A stretch of 36,955 nucleotides of DNA from Nitrospirota bacterium (GCA_015233365.1 JADFXU010000025.1:1-36955); one strand, 5' to 3'. Shown: positions 8,774 to 16,299, numbered from the stretch's first letter. Made by a program: numbers and translations. Notes: generated from the sequence alone by a model not told the origin.

Positions 8774-10381
8774 TTACCTTTCAACAGGCAGCGTTATAAA
8801 GAACGTAGTTCCTTTCCCCTCTTCGCTTTCTACCCGTATTTCGCCATCGTGTCTCTTTATTATATTAAAAACAATGGCCAGTCCAAGACCGGTGCCTTTG
8901 TCTTTCGTGCTGTAGAACGGCTCAAATATCTTGTCAGCCACCTCAGCGGGCATGCCCTTGCCGGTGTCGGAAAGGATTATATTGACTTTCTGGTGCTCCT
9001 TGACCAGTTTTATCTTCAATGTTTGCCGTGACCAACCCTTCATAGCATGGACCGCATTGGTGAAAAGGTTGATAAATACCCTTTCAATCTGTTCGGGATC
9101 AGCTTCTATGACGGCATCTTCCGGCTTTGCATCGAAAATAAAGTCAATGCTCCCGGTATCGGCGGCAGCGCCCACCATTTTATATGCCGCGTTTATAATT
9201 TCGATCAGATCCACATTCTTTGGCTGGAGTTCCCTGCCCCGCGCAAACTCGAGCAGGTCTCCGACTATGCGTTTCACCCTTATGGTCTGCCCTATGATGT
9301 CGTGCAAGGTTTCAGTCATCATAGGAGAACAGTTGTGTTCAGCCTCTTTCTCCAGCACCTGGACCGAGATATAAATATTATTGAGCGGGTTGTTCAACTC
9401 GTGGGCTACGCCCGACGCCAACGTGCCTATTGCGGCCAGTTTCTTGCTTTGCAGAAGCTCTTCATTCTTCAGCTTCAGCTCAGCTTCGTGCCGGGCAAGC
9501 TGTTCTTCCATAATATTGAATTTCTTTATCAATATCCCGACCTCATCATCAGACTGCGTCAAATGAGGAGGAAAGGCGATTTGGGAAAAACGTCCCTTGC
9601 CTGCCTCTTCCACCCTGTCCGTAAGCAATTTCAGACGGCCCACCACGTTCCTTCTTAGCAAGAAGAGAGTGACCATGCCGCTGATAAAAAACAGGGGGAC
9701 AACAACCCGAATTGCGTTCTGGGAAATACTGATGACACGCTCCACATGGCCCCGTACGTTCGTGTCCTCTTCTTTGGCATGACCGAGGATGTCCTCGCCG
9801 TTTTTCCTCAGGGCCTGAATCTCGGTATCCAAAGCCCTGAGCCCATTGACCAACTCACGATCGGAAGACCGGAAAGAAACATTCTTCAGAAATTCCGCCA
9901 CCTGCAGCGGATGCTCGCGAAATGTCAACTGAATGAGAGGATAATCGCTGCGGAATTGAGCGTACCTGTCCCGAATTTCTCTTAATTGTGCCGATAGGCC
10001 GATGATAGACGATTCGATAGTTTTAAACCGCTTCCGGTATTCCTTCAGACTCCCGCTCAACTGCAACCAGGCACTCAATTCTCTGCTCACAGGCGTGTTG
10101 ATCGACCAGCCTCTTTCACCCGCGTTGCCCGCAATGGCGTCCATTTCATCCAGATACCGGTAAACAGCAGTTGCTTCCTCGTCGGCCTTTTCGGGGTAAA
10201 GAAAGAAATTCTTCTCGTGCCTCCGAAGCTGCAGTGATTTGCTCCTGATGGTGTCTGAAATTTCCAGATTCCGGATTTCTTTCCTGATATCAATAAAATT
10301 AATGTATTCGGTCGCCGAGATGAGGACGAAAATGAAGGAACTGATAAAAAAACTGAGAGCTATTTTCTTCTTTAAAGACAT
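8774..10381 (-). CDS. Sensor histidine kinase (system 1)
   Basis: A 535-aa membrane kinase. TM1 is at about 7-27, a periplasmic helical region of ~195 residues follows, and TM2 is at about 225-243. A HAMP linker comes next. The HisKA domain has the phospho-acceptor H327 in SGVAHELNNPLNN. The HATPase domain has DTGKGMPAEVADKIFEPFYS and GTGLGLAIVFNIIKRHDG. The sensor region contains LRRHEKNFFLYPEK, a motif shared with the other two kinases in this window and similar to motifs in helical bimodular (HBM) sensor domains. It lies directly upstream of its NtrC-type regulator. The signal is unknown. The downstream binding protein and lipoprotein are possible partners. Confidence 0.95.
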   Translation of the reverse strand: MSLKKKIALSFFISSFIFVLISATEYINFIDIRKEIRNLEISDTIRSKSLQLRRHEKNFFLYPEKADEEATAVYRYLDEMDAIAGNAGERGWSINTPVSRELSAWLQLSGSLKEYRKRFKTIESSIIGLSAQLREIRDRYAQFRSDYPLIQLTFREHPLQVAEFLKNVSFRSSDRELVNGLRALDTEIQALRKNGEDILGHAKEEDTNVRGHVERVISISQNAIRVVVPLFFISGMVTLFLLRRNVVGRLKLLTDRVEEAGKGRFSQIAFPPHLTQSDDEVGILIKKFNIMEEQLARHEAELKLKNEELLQSKKLAAIGTLASGVAHELNNPLNNIYISVQVLEKEAEHNCSPMMTETLHDIIGQTIRVKRIVGDLLEFARGRELQPKNVDLIEIINAAYKMVGAAADTGSIDFIFDAKPEDAVIEADPEQIERVFINLFTNAVHAMKGWSRQTLKIKLVKEHQKVNIILSDTGKGMPAEVADKIFEPFYSTKDKGTGLGLAIVFNIIKRHDGEIRVESEEGKGTTFFITLPVER

Positions 10382-10462
10382 TTATAAATAAAACATTTAA
10401 TAAAGACAAAAGTAAAGGAGTCATAGTGACGGCACACACGACGCGGCAGCCCCTGATGCCAT

Positions 10463-11317
10463 TTATAACCGGGCAACCAGCACAGGACAAGGGGCGTTTC
10501 CTATCACCTGTTCGGCAACGCTTCCCATGAGCAGGCGTCTGATCCCCGTCCTCCCGTGAGAGCCCATGATCATCATGTCCATTTTATGCTCACGGACGAG
10601 GTCGATAATAGTCTCATATGCCTCGCCTTCCCGCACGTATGTACTTGTCTTTATTCCTGCGCCTTCTGCCTTCTCCTTGACTTTGCCGACAAAACGCCTT
10701 GCATTTTTTATAAGATCATCAACGGCATCCGGGGCCTCCGCATAAAATTCTGCGGGGACATCAACAACAGAGACAACACCAAGTGCCGATCCGTATGCAT
10801 TGGCAAATTCCAGCGCCTTTGCCGTAGCAGCGTCGCTGAATCTCGAGCCGTCAGTAGCTATGAGTATCCTCTCCCATCCTATCGTTGCGCCATTGGGGAC
10901 AACCAGGACATCATGTTGACTATAGCCGATAACCCTTGCCGTTACACTGCCGATAAGTTTCCTGCCGGTATGGCTGTATCCCGTCCTCCCCATGACAATC
11001 AGATCACAATTCTCGGCCTCTGCAAGGTCGATAATGCGCTCGTAAGGGTCGCCTTCCTCACACACGGTCTTAATAAGGGCGCCGCTGCTTTTGGCCAGTA
11101 ACGCCGCTTCAACCAGGGCCTTTTCGCATGGCTGCCTCAACGCCGCCTCGATATTTCTCATGGCTATAAGCTCAAGGTCCCCCTCAAAAGGGGGGACCAC
11201 TGAGGTTACGGTTATCCAGCATTTCTCCTGAGTCGCAAGCCTGAACGACTCCTTCAGTGCATGCATCCCCGCTTCAGAACCGTCGATTGCCACGAGCAGT
11301 TTTCTGTATTTGCCCAT
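10463..11317 (-). CDS. Tandem-domain universal stress protein
   Basis: A 284-aa cytoplasmic protein made of two UspA domains, about 1-141 and 146-284. Both domains keep the nucleotide-binding pattern Gx2Gx9G(S/T): GRTGYSHTGRKLIGS in the first and GSHGRTGIRRLLMGS in the second. Each domain starts with an IDGS/TDGS loop (LVAIDGSEAG and LIATDGSRFS). ATP binding is therefore likely for both halves. It begins 5 bases after the TauE/SafE-like permease gene, and pairing of Usp proteins with transporters is common. The kinase gene follows 81 bases later. Its role is probably tuning transport or energy status under stress; that is inference. Confidence 0.93.
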   Translation of the reverse strand: MGKYRKLLVAIDGSEAGMHALKESFRLATQEKCWITVTSVVPPFEGDLELIAMRNIEAALRQPCEKALVEAALLAKSSGALIKTVCEEGDPYERIIDLAEAENCDLIVMGRTGYSHTGRKLIGSVTARVIGYSQHDVLVVPNGATIGWERILIATDGSRFSDAATAKALEFANAYGSALGVVSVVDVPAEFYAEAPDAVDDLIKNARRFVGKVKEKAEGAGIKTSTYVREGEAYETIIDLVREHKMDMMIMGSHGRTGIRRLLMGSVAEQVIGNAPCPVLVARL

Positions 11318-11322
11318 ATAAC

Positions 11323-12411
11323 TTATTGTATGCTCAGAGCTTCTTCTCTTGCCGTTAGTTCACGTTCAGCCCGCCGCCCCTGCCACATTGCGCGGAGCAC
11401 GATAAATGCGCCTACAATCAGCGCAAATGCCATTATAGCAAAACTTGAGCTTTTCAGCATCCCAACAGTAGTGGTGCTCAATTTATGGATCAACCCTAAC
11501 TGTGAAAGATAAACCGGCACCATAAGACCGCGGCTGAAGAGAACTATCGCCATAATGACTCCCATGACCAGCTTGATCACAAAGGGTTTAACATAAGTTG
11601 TTCCAATTGCGCCAAGCTGAATTCCGAACAGAGAGCCGGCAAGTATAATCATGGCAAGGCGAATATCCACGAGCCCGTGCATGGCATACTTGAATGAGCC
11701 GCCAACGCCCATGACGAATGCAATGACAAGCTCAGTCGCAGAGGCCATCAAACTCGGTGCGCCCATGACATAAATCATTGAAGGGACTCCGATAAAGCCT
11801 CCTACCGCTATTGTCGCCGCAAGCATCCCTGTAGCAAAACCCAGGGGAATAGTAAAGAGTACGGAAATCCTCGCATTGAGGCATTTGAAATACACCATAG
11901 TGCCGGGGATGTTTACAGACTGCACCCACTTTGCGAGTTTCGTAGTTTTTTCTTCTTCATGAGTGCTGCCTGACCTGTAAGTGTTGAATGCATCTCTCAG
12001 GACAAAGCCGCCTACAACCGAAAGAATAATAACAAAGGCCACGCTCACATACAGGTTTGAACCGGCATCGCCGAACGCCTTTTTAATAACTTCCTGAATA
12101 TGCGCCCCATATAAAACCCCCGCCTCTGCTGAAATACCCAGCACGACGCCCATTTTAACATCAACCTGGCCGTATTTCGCACGTTTCAGAGCGCCAATCA
12201 GCGCTTTTGGGAACTTATGGCACATATTGCTCGCAACTGCAACCAGGCCGGGCACTCCCAGGCTCATCATGGCCGGCGTCAGCACAAAGGCCCCGCCCGA
12301 ACCGATGAACCCGCTGACAAGGCCACCCACAAAGCCTACCAGGAAGAGGTAAATCATGGTTGCACTATCAAGATTTATAAAGTTCGCAGCCTCTCTGACA
12401 ATGTCATGCAT
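11323..12411 (-). CDS. TauE/SafE (TSUP) family anion permease
   Basis: A 362-aa integral membrane protein with eight or nine hydrophobic helices. It starts with the family signature FVGGLVSGFIGSGGAFVLTPAMM and repeats it in the second half as IAVGGFIGVPSMIYVMGAPS, the internal duplication typical of TSUP transporters. The loop between the halves carries a charged insert (DAFNTYRSGSTHEEEKTTKL). Members export or import sulfite, sulfonates or other organosulfur anions; the substrate here cannot be told. It lies 1 base after a small membrane protein gene and 5 bases before the tandem Usp gene, so the three are surely co-transcribed. Confidence 0.9.
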   Translation of the reverse strand: MHDIVREAANFINLDSATMIYLFLVGFVGGLVSGFIGSGGAFVLTPAMMSLGVPGLVAVASNMCHKFPKALIGALKRAKYGQVDVKMGVVLGISAEAGVLYGAHIQEVIKKAFGDAGSNLYVSVAFVIILSVVGGFVLRDAFNTYRSGSTHEEEKTTKLAKWVQSVNIPGTMVYFKCLNARISVLFTIPLGFATGMLAATIAVGGFIGVPSMIYVMGAPSLMASATELVIAFVMGVGGSFKYAMHGLVDIRLAMIILAGSLFGIQLGAIGTTYVKPFVIKLVMGVIMAIVLFSRGLMVPVYLSQLGLIHKLSTTTVGMLKSSSFAIMAFALIVGAFIVLRAMWQGRRAERELTAREEALSIQ

Positions 12412-12412
12412 G

Positions 12413-12670
12413 TTATTTTACCCCCTTGTGTTTTTTTGCGGCCTCGATACCGAGCGCTGTCCAGAAATTGCCGGTAAAAGAGCCATGCACTATTGAAAAA
12501 AGGAATGCTGCAATTATAGGCAGAAAAGCATAGAATCCGCCGCGACTGAAATAATCATTGATCATGCCCTGCTTCGTAAGCAACAACACATAAAGCGCAA
12601 CTGAAAGAATTCCTGCAATAAGCAGCTTCCCATAAGGCTTTTTCTTTGTTTTGCCGTTTCCGCTTCCCAT
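12413..12670 (-). CDS. Small two-TM membrane protein linked to TSUP permease
   Basis: An 85-aa protein with a basic N-terminus (MGSGNGKTKKKPYGKL), a first membrane helix (LLIAGILSVALYVLLL) and a second one (GFYAFLPIIAAFLFSIVHGSF), ending in lysines. A strong GGAGGAG ribosome site precedes the ATG. It is separated from the permease gene by one base, so a role as a small transporter subunit is plausible. I do not recognise a named family. Confidence 0.8.
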   Translation of the reverse strand: MGSGNGKTKKKPYGKLLIAGILSVALYVLLLTKQGMINDYFSRGGFYAFLPIIAAFLFSIVHGSFTGNFWTALGIEAAKKHKGVK

Positions 12671-12707
12671 TTGAATCTCCTCCGGATTTTTTTGTATTTA
12701 TTTATAA

Positions 12708-12721
12708 GCACCAGATGGTGC
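12708..12721. promoter_or_regulatory. Perfect 14-bp inverted repeat (GCACCA-GA-TGGTGC)
   Basis: The repeat lies in the 64-base gap between the Usp-like gene and the small membrane protein gene, about 40 bases before the latter's start. The arms resemble the GCACCA/TGGTGC arms of enterobacterial NtrC sites, but with a shorter spacer. There is no T-run, so it is not a standard terminator. It could be an operator or an mRNA hairpin. Confidence 0.4.
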
Positions 12722-12734
12722 CCATTTTCATTCG

Positions 12735-13211
12735 CTATGCAGGGTCCTCTACAACAACCAGAGGACATTTCAGATCCTGCCACGCCTCCGACTGCTCCTT
12801 GCTCCTTCCCTTGTTCCCCATAACCGCAAACAGGATCTTTTTCTTTTCATTCGTATAATCGATAATCGACTGCTTCAGACTGCCTTTCTTGTGCATCAAA
12901 CGGTAATTGACACCCTCGGCCCTGAGTTCGGCAAGGCATTCATCAAGAAGGGGATCATGCGCATCCGACGCCGAGATATACAGGATATCCAGATGCGCAC
13001 CGATCCTTTTGCATGTATTAACCGCATACCTGAATGTCTTCTTGTCCATTTGCTCACTCTTGATGGCAAGCAGGATACGCCGTTCGTCACTAATGAGATT
13101 TCGAGCCATACCGGCCTCACCTTCTTCGGCGAATGATGCTGCCATCATTGCCGTCTCAAAACTTTTCATCGTTTGTTTCAGTTTCCCCATACCGGCATCT
13201 TCCTCACTCAT
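12735..13211 (-). CDS. Usp-like protein with an N-terminal FAEEGE helical segment
   Basis: A 158-aa protein. Residues ~45-157 form a UspA-like alpha/beta fold (RRILLAIKSEQMD, then AHLDILYISASDA, ending CPLVVVEDPA). The ATP-site pattern Gx2Gx9GS is lost: GNKGRSKEQSEAW lacks the final glycine-serine, so this may be a non-ATP-binding Usp. The first ~45 residues contain FETAMMAASFAEEGEAGMAR. This is the same segment that forms the core of the separate 58-aa proteins at 13226-13402 and 29982-30158, so the gene looks like a fusion of that small domain to a Usp domain. It starts 14 bases after the stop of one of those small genes. Confidence 0.8.
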   Translation of the reverse strand: MSEEDAGMGKLKQTMKSFETAMMAASFAEEGEAGMARNLISDERRILLAIKSEQMDKKTFRYAVNTCKRIGAHLDILYISASDAHDPLLDECLAELRAEGVNYRLMHKKGSLKQSIIDYTNEKKKILFAVMGNKGRSKEQSEAWQDLKCPLVVVEDPA

Positions 13212-13225
13212 TGTTACGACCTCTC

Positions 13226-13402
13226 TTACTCGGCTCTTAATTCGTTTCTGTTATCAGGTCTCTGGCGTTTGCCGGCAGAAGGCCTTGTTGTTTTCCTCAA
13301 CTCGCTTTCCTTCATGATCTGACGGGCTGAATCAAACTCTCCTTCTTCAGCAAAGGCTGCTGCCATCATGATAGTCTCAAATCTTTCAAATAAGTGTCTC
13401 AT
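13226..13402 (-). CDS. 58-aa helical protein of the MMAAxFAEEGEF family (copy 1)
   Basis: A very short gene that is easily missed. The ATG at 13402 follows a perfect AAAGGAGGAA ribosome site. The protein begins MRHLFERFETIMMAAAFAEE, continues with an EFDSARQIMKESE helix and ends in a basic tail (GKRQRPDNRNELRAE). It is 58 aa, exactly as long as the protein at 29982-30158, and 40 of 58 positions are identical by my alignment. The sequence suggests one helical hairpin, rather like a single TPR unit, plus a charged tail. It is the first gene of the minus-strand cluster. Function is unknown. Conservation of length and sequence between two distant loci makes it a real gene. Confidence 0.85.
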   Translation of the reverse strand: MRHLFERFETIMMAAAFAEEGEFDSARQIMKESELRKTTRPSAGKRQRPDNRNELRAE

Positions 13403-13440
13403 CGTCTTCCTCCTTTTTCATAAGATTCACTTATAGATAA

Positions 13441-13456
13441 ATCATTTTTTGTGCCA
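13441..13456 (-). promoter_or_regulatory. Candidate sigma54 promoter (TGGCAC-N6-TGAT)
   Basis: On the minus strand TGGCAC is followed ten bases after its GG by GA rather than the consensus GC. The -24 half is perfect and the -12 half is imperfect. It lies about 40 bases upstream of the 58-aa gene. Two palindromes further upstream could be activator sites, which is the arrangement expected for an NtrC-type promoter. Confidence 0.35.
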
Positions 13457-13531
13457 GGGAGAAATGCTGGGTTATCTCTTTGTTTTTAGGGTGTTTTATT
13501 ATGAGCTGCAAAAAGACGTGATCGCGCACGA

Positions 13532-13546
13532 GTTGCACTATGCAAC
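13532..13546. promoter_or_regulatory. Palindrome GTTGCA-N3-TGCAAC, putative activator site 1
   Basis: Perfect 6-bp arms with spacer CTA. Its centre is about 84 bases upstream of the -24 element at 13456, a normal distance for a sigma54 upstream activating site. A loose half site TGCAAC lies at 13561-13566. The same arms and spacing recur at 13621-13635. Confidence 0.5.
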
Positions 13547-13620
13547 TGCGGCCTTCCTGGTGCAACGATGTATCATTGTTTTTTATGGAAAATCGGCGTT
13601 GATGCAAAAAAAGCATCGAT

Positions 13621-13635
13621 GTTGCACTCTGCAAC
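13621..13635. promoter_or_regulatory. Palindrome GTTGCA-N3-TGCAAC, putative activator site 2
   Basis: Identical arms to the site at 13532, with spacer CTC, 89 bases further away. Another half site TGCAAC follows at 13641-13646. Two perfect copies within 104 bases in an intergenic region point to binding of a dimeric regulator. Confidence 0.5.
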
Positions 13636-13693
13636 TTCAGTGCAACTTCCTGATCACCGGGAGAAAAAAAAGGGAATATACTCTATAATTTAT

Positions 13694-13805
13694 TCACGTA
13701 TGCGTTCAAAGGAGAGAAGTATCCCCCACCCTGCTGCGCAAAATGGTGGCTGCCGGAAAGCTCGGCAGAAAGAGCGGCGAAGGATTCTATGAATACAAGC
13801 AATAG
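13694..13805 (+). pseudogene. Frameshifted C-terminal remnant of a 3-hydroxyacyl-CoA dehydrogenase
   Basis: Translation gives TYAFKGEKYPPP in one frame, and one base later LLRKMVAAGKLGRKSGEGFY then EYK before a TAG at 13803. Together they match the extreme C-terminus of 3-hydroxybutyryl-CoA dehydrogenase-type enzymes, with a single-base frameshift in between. Nothing upstream continues the gene; the sequence changes at once into the palindrome-rich intergenic region. The stop overlaps the enoyl-CoA hydratase start by 17 bases, so the two were once neighbours in a beta-oxidation-type operon. The rest has been deleted. Confidence 0.75.
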
Positions 13806-14550
13806 CCATATTAAAGTGGAGAAGAAAGACAGGACAGGTATTATCATTTTGAACAGGCCGGAAGTCATGAATGCCCTTAATACCCCCATGCTCCGGGACC
13901 TCAGGGATTCCCTTGAGGAACTTGAGAAAGACAGTAATATAACGGCCATAATTATAAGAGGGGGCAAAGATTTCTGCGCAGGCGCGGACATCGGGGAAAT
14001 GAATGACAAGGGCATGGAAGAGGCAAAAGCCTTTTCGCAACTGGGGCATAGCATATGCAATCGGATCGGGAAGCTCGGCAAGCCGGTGATCGCTGCAGTG
14101 AATGGCTATGCTCTTGGCGGAGGATGTGAAATATCACTTGCCTGCGATATAAGAATAGCCGGCAGGAACGCCCGGTTCGGCCAGACCGAAATCAACATAG
14201 GCATCATCCCCGGCTGGGGAGCAACACAGCGTCTTCCGGCGATAATAGGGATGGGAAAAGCAAAAGAAATGATCATGACGGGAAAGATCATAACTGCACA
14301 GGAGGCGCTATCTATCGGGCTTGTAAATATTATTACGGACGATCAGGGTCTTATCGGCAAGGCGGAAGAAATGGCCTCGATATTGTCAGGCAAGAGCCTA
14401 TCGGCCATCGCGAAGGTGAAGAGACTGACAGATATAGGGTCCGGGATCGAAAAAGGGCTTGAGTTGGAAATCGACCTGTTTTCTGAATGCTTTGGCACTG
14501 ATGATTACAGAGATGGAATGAAAGCCTTTTTCGCCAAAAGAAAACCCTGA
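13789..14550 (+). CDS. Enoyl-CoA hydratase/isomerase (crotonase family)
   Basis: A 253-aa enzyme that hydrates the 2,3 double bond of enoyl-CoA thioesters in fatty-acid or aromatic-acid degradation. The oxyanion-hole segment FCAGADI is at 62-68. Both catalytic glutamates of true hydratases are present: E114 in YALGGGCEISLACD and E134 in FGQTEINIGIIPGWGATQRL. It therefore looks active. The start overlaps the tail of a decayed 3-hydroxyacyl-CoA dehydrogenase, so it has lost its upstream partner and probably its original promoter. A terminator follows. The substrate chain length cannot be inferred. Confidence 0.92.
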   Translation: MNTSNSHIKVEKKDRTGIIILNRPEVMNALNTPMLRDLRDSLEELEKDSNITAIIIRGGKDFCAGADIGEMNDKGMEEAKAFSQLGHSICNRIGKLGKPVIAAVNGYALGGGCEISLACDIRIAGRNARFGQTEINIGIIPGWGATQRLPAIIGMGKAKEMIMTGKIITAQEALSIGLVNIITDDQGLIGKAEEMASILSGKSLSAIAKVKRLTDIGSGIEKGLELEIDLFSECFGTDDYRDGMKAFFAKRKP

Positions 14551-14564
14551 CCGCTCACCCGCTT

Positions 14565-14614
14565 GCATAGCGGCAAGCGCTTCACAGAGCCGCCGCTATG
14601 CCCTTCTTTTTTTT
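14565..14614 (+). terminator. Rho-independent terminator after the enoyl-CoA hydratase
   Basis: The arms GCATAGCGGC (14565-14574) and GCCGCTATGC (14592-14601) pair perfectly, and a run of eight T lies at 14607-14614. A smaller competing hairpin GCTTGC/GCAAGC overlaps the left arm. Confidence 0.8.
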
Positions 14615-14628
14615 GTTCCGGCACAAGT

Positions 14629-15168
14629 CTATTTACTGCCGTGCTTCATATCTCCTTTTCTTTCCATGCCTCTGCCCATCCGGTGACCATCACAGCCGCA
14701 CCGCTTGTGGCCTCTGTTCATCATAAAATGCATCACCATAAAGTTGAATTTCTTTTTCTGCTCCGCATTCAGATTGGACCTTATATCTTGCATTGCCTGG
14801 ATATGCATCATTTTCATTTCCGTCCTGAGCCCCTCTATCTTCTTCACCGCAGCCTCTGCCGCCGCCATATCCACGGGATCTTTCGTCAGAACCTCCATCA
14901 GTTCAATCTTTGCCAACTTGATATCAGCCACTTTCCGTATCATTTCCTTCTTGGTCTTCAAATGAATCGCCCGTATAGCTTCCCTCTGCTTGTCGTCAAG
15001 TCCCAGTTTCTTGAACATGAACATATGCGAATGCTCGCCTCCACACCCTTTACCGTATGAAGACATATGTTTCGGCATACCGCCATCTTTCTTTTCCTCA
15101 GCATACGAGGCACCTGAAATCCCCATAATAAACAGCAGTGCGATAAACACAACGGCCAGTTTTCTCAT
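14629..15168 (-). CDS. Spy/CpxP-like periplasmic protein, His/Met-rich
   Basis: A 179-aa secreted protein with a signal peptide (MRKLAVVFIALLFIMGISGASYA). Two degenerate LTxxQ-type motifs, LGLDDKQREAIR and LNAEQKKKFN, flank a helical core, as in the Spy/CpxP/zinc-resistance family of envelope chaperones or metal-stress proteins. The N-terminus (GCGGEHSHMFMF) and C-terminus (HKRCGCDGHRMGRGMERKGDMKHG) are rich in His, Met and Cys and could bind copper or other metals. The ribosome site GGAGGAG is good. The gene converges on the enoyl-CoA hydratase terminator. Confidence 0.8.
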   Translation of the reverse strand: MRKLAVVFIALLFIMGISGASYAEEKKDGGMPKHMSSYGKGCGGEHSHMFMFKKLGLDDKQREAIRAIHLKTKKEMIRKVADIKLAKIELMEVLTKDPVDMAAAEAAVKKIEGLRTEMKMMHIQAMQDIRSNLNAEQKKKFNFMVMHFMMNRGHKRCGCDGHRMGRGMERKGDMKHGSK

Positions 15169-15191
15169 GTTTCTCCTCCAAATTATTGAAT

Positions 15192-15207
15192 ACTGTCCAC
15201 TGACAGT
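15192..15207. promoter_or_regulatory. Inverted repeat ACTGTC-CACT-GACAGT
   Basis: A perfect 6-bp dyad lies in the short gap upstream of the Spy-like gene. There is no T-run, so an operator is more likely than a terminator. Confidence 0.35.
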
Positions 15208-15216
15208 TTGGTTTCA

Positions 15217-16299
15217 TTACTTAAGGTCGGTGGGAACAGGCCAATGGTTACAATTAACGATAAGGTAGTCAGGAAAGGCGGTTACAAGACAGGAGGGCGC
15301 TGTCCTCTGGAACAGCCTATGAGTCAGAAAATCTATGCCCCACAGCTTCCCCGGTAAGGACCCTACCCTCCAGGTTAACAAGGAAAGGACTTTAATAAGT
15401 CTTCTTTTAAGTTTTTGCTTTTTACCTGGATCGTGGCGAACGAACCGGGCATATTTGTTGAATTCTTTAGACAGTCTGTCTGCGGTTGTAAGAAACTGAA
15501 GATCGGACATTTTGGCGTCTTCGCTCAAATTGAGCAAAAACTCATAAAGCTCTACGATAGGCCCAGGCGCGTCCATTTTTTTAAGGTCAGTTACCATCGA
15601 GGCGCTATGGCGGAGATCAGGACGAATAAAATAGTTCATTTTCTCCCGCAGCGAGGCGTCATCTTTTGGCCAGCTGATCTTCAACGTTTCGGCACATCTT
15701 CTCAACTCTGATTCCCAATTATTGAGGAGTCTATCATATGAGACAAAGACTGTAGGCACAGTCAAAATTGCCATCAGCATACTGATATTATAATTAAGCC
15801 AGAGACAGAAACCCTTATCGCATGAAAAGCCATTTCTTTTCTTAAGAGACCTGGCAACATCAAGCGGGTTCCTGATAGCATATACGCACAACAGTTCTAT
15901 ATCCAGTTCCTTGAGCACATCCTTCCACAAGGGGAACAAAAGCGAAGTCCTCGGATCTTTCCACGCCCACAGATTGCGGTCTGAAAATTTTTTCTTTATC
16001 AAGTCTATAAGTTCATTTCTAAATGGCTGCAGATCTTCTCTGAGATGCCACCCTTCATCGAGCGGCAAAGATGTATCCCATGATGTCTTCAGGTGATATA
16101 ACAAACGTTCGTTGAATAATCTAAGTTCAAGGCTCTCCCAAAACCCGGTAGGGTTATCAGGGCCATATGTGCAGATATCGTCTTCTTCTCCGAGAAATGC
16201 GCCAAGAAAGTTCACACTGCGTGTAATTGCCGACGTGCCGCTGCGGTGCATGCCCAGGATACAGATTGCCCGGCATTTCATATTATTTATATCCAACAT
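15217..16299 (-). CDS. Sulfotransferase-like protein
   Basis: A 360-aa protein with the 5'-phosphosulfate binding loop ILGMHRSGTSAITR at about 13-26, typical of PAPS-dependent sulfotransferases and related bacterial proteins. The second conserved region VYAIRNPLDVARSLKKRNG matches the 3'-phosphate-binding Arg/Ser stretch. Such enzymes transfer sulfate from PAPS to carbohydrates, lipids or proteins. The ATG at 16299 is only one base after AAGGAG, so a TTG at 16296 or the ATG at 16281 may be used instead. Two tiny ORFs lie just upstream on the same strand. The acceptor is unknown. Confidence 0.85.
   Translation of the reverse strand: MLDINNMKCRAICILGMHRSGTSAITRSVNFLGAFLGEEDDICTYGPDNPTGFWESLELRLFNERLLYHLKTSWDTSLPLDEGWHLREDLQPFRNELIDLIKKKFSDRNLWAWKDPRTSLLFPLWKDVLKELDIELLCVYAIRNPLDVARSLKKRNGFSCDKGFCLWLNYNISMLMAILTVPTVFVSYDRLLNNWESELRRCAETLKISWPKDDASLREKMNYFIRPDLRHSASMVTDLKKMDAPGPIVELYEFLLNLSEDAKMSDLQFLTTADRLSKEFNKYARFVRHDPGKKQKLKRRLIKVLSLLTWRVGSLPGKLWGIDFLTHRLFQRTAPSCLVTAFPDYLIVNCNHWPVPTDLK

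Noticed and set aside
9047-9658. 203-codon open frame on the plus strand
   Set aside because: It lies opposite the conserved kinase 1 domains and shows no family motifs.
10556-11101. 181-codon plus-strand frame
   Set aside because: It lies opposite the tandem Usp gene; composition is typical of a shadow frame.
13601-13617. GATGC-A7-GCATC hairpin as a terminator
   Set aside because: The stem is only 5 bp with no T-run, and no gene ends there.
13431-13634. 67-codon minus-strand frame over the palindrome region
   Set aside because: It has no ribosome site and no sensible composition, and it would run through the promoter and palindromes.
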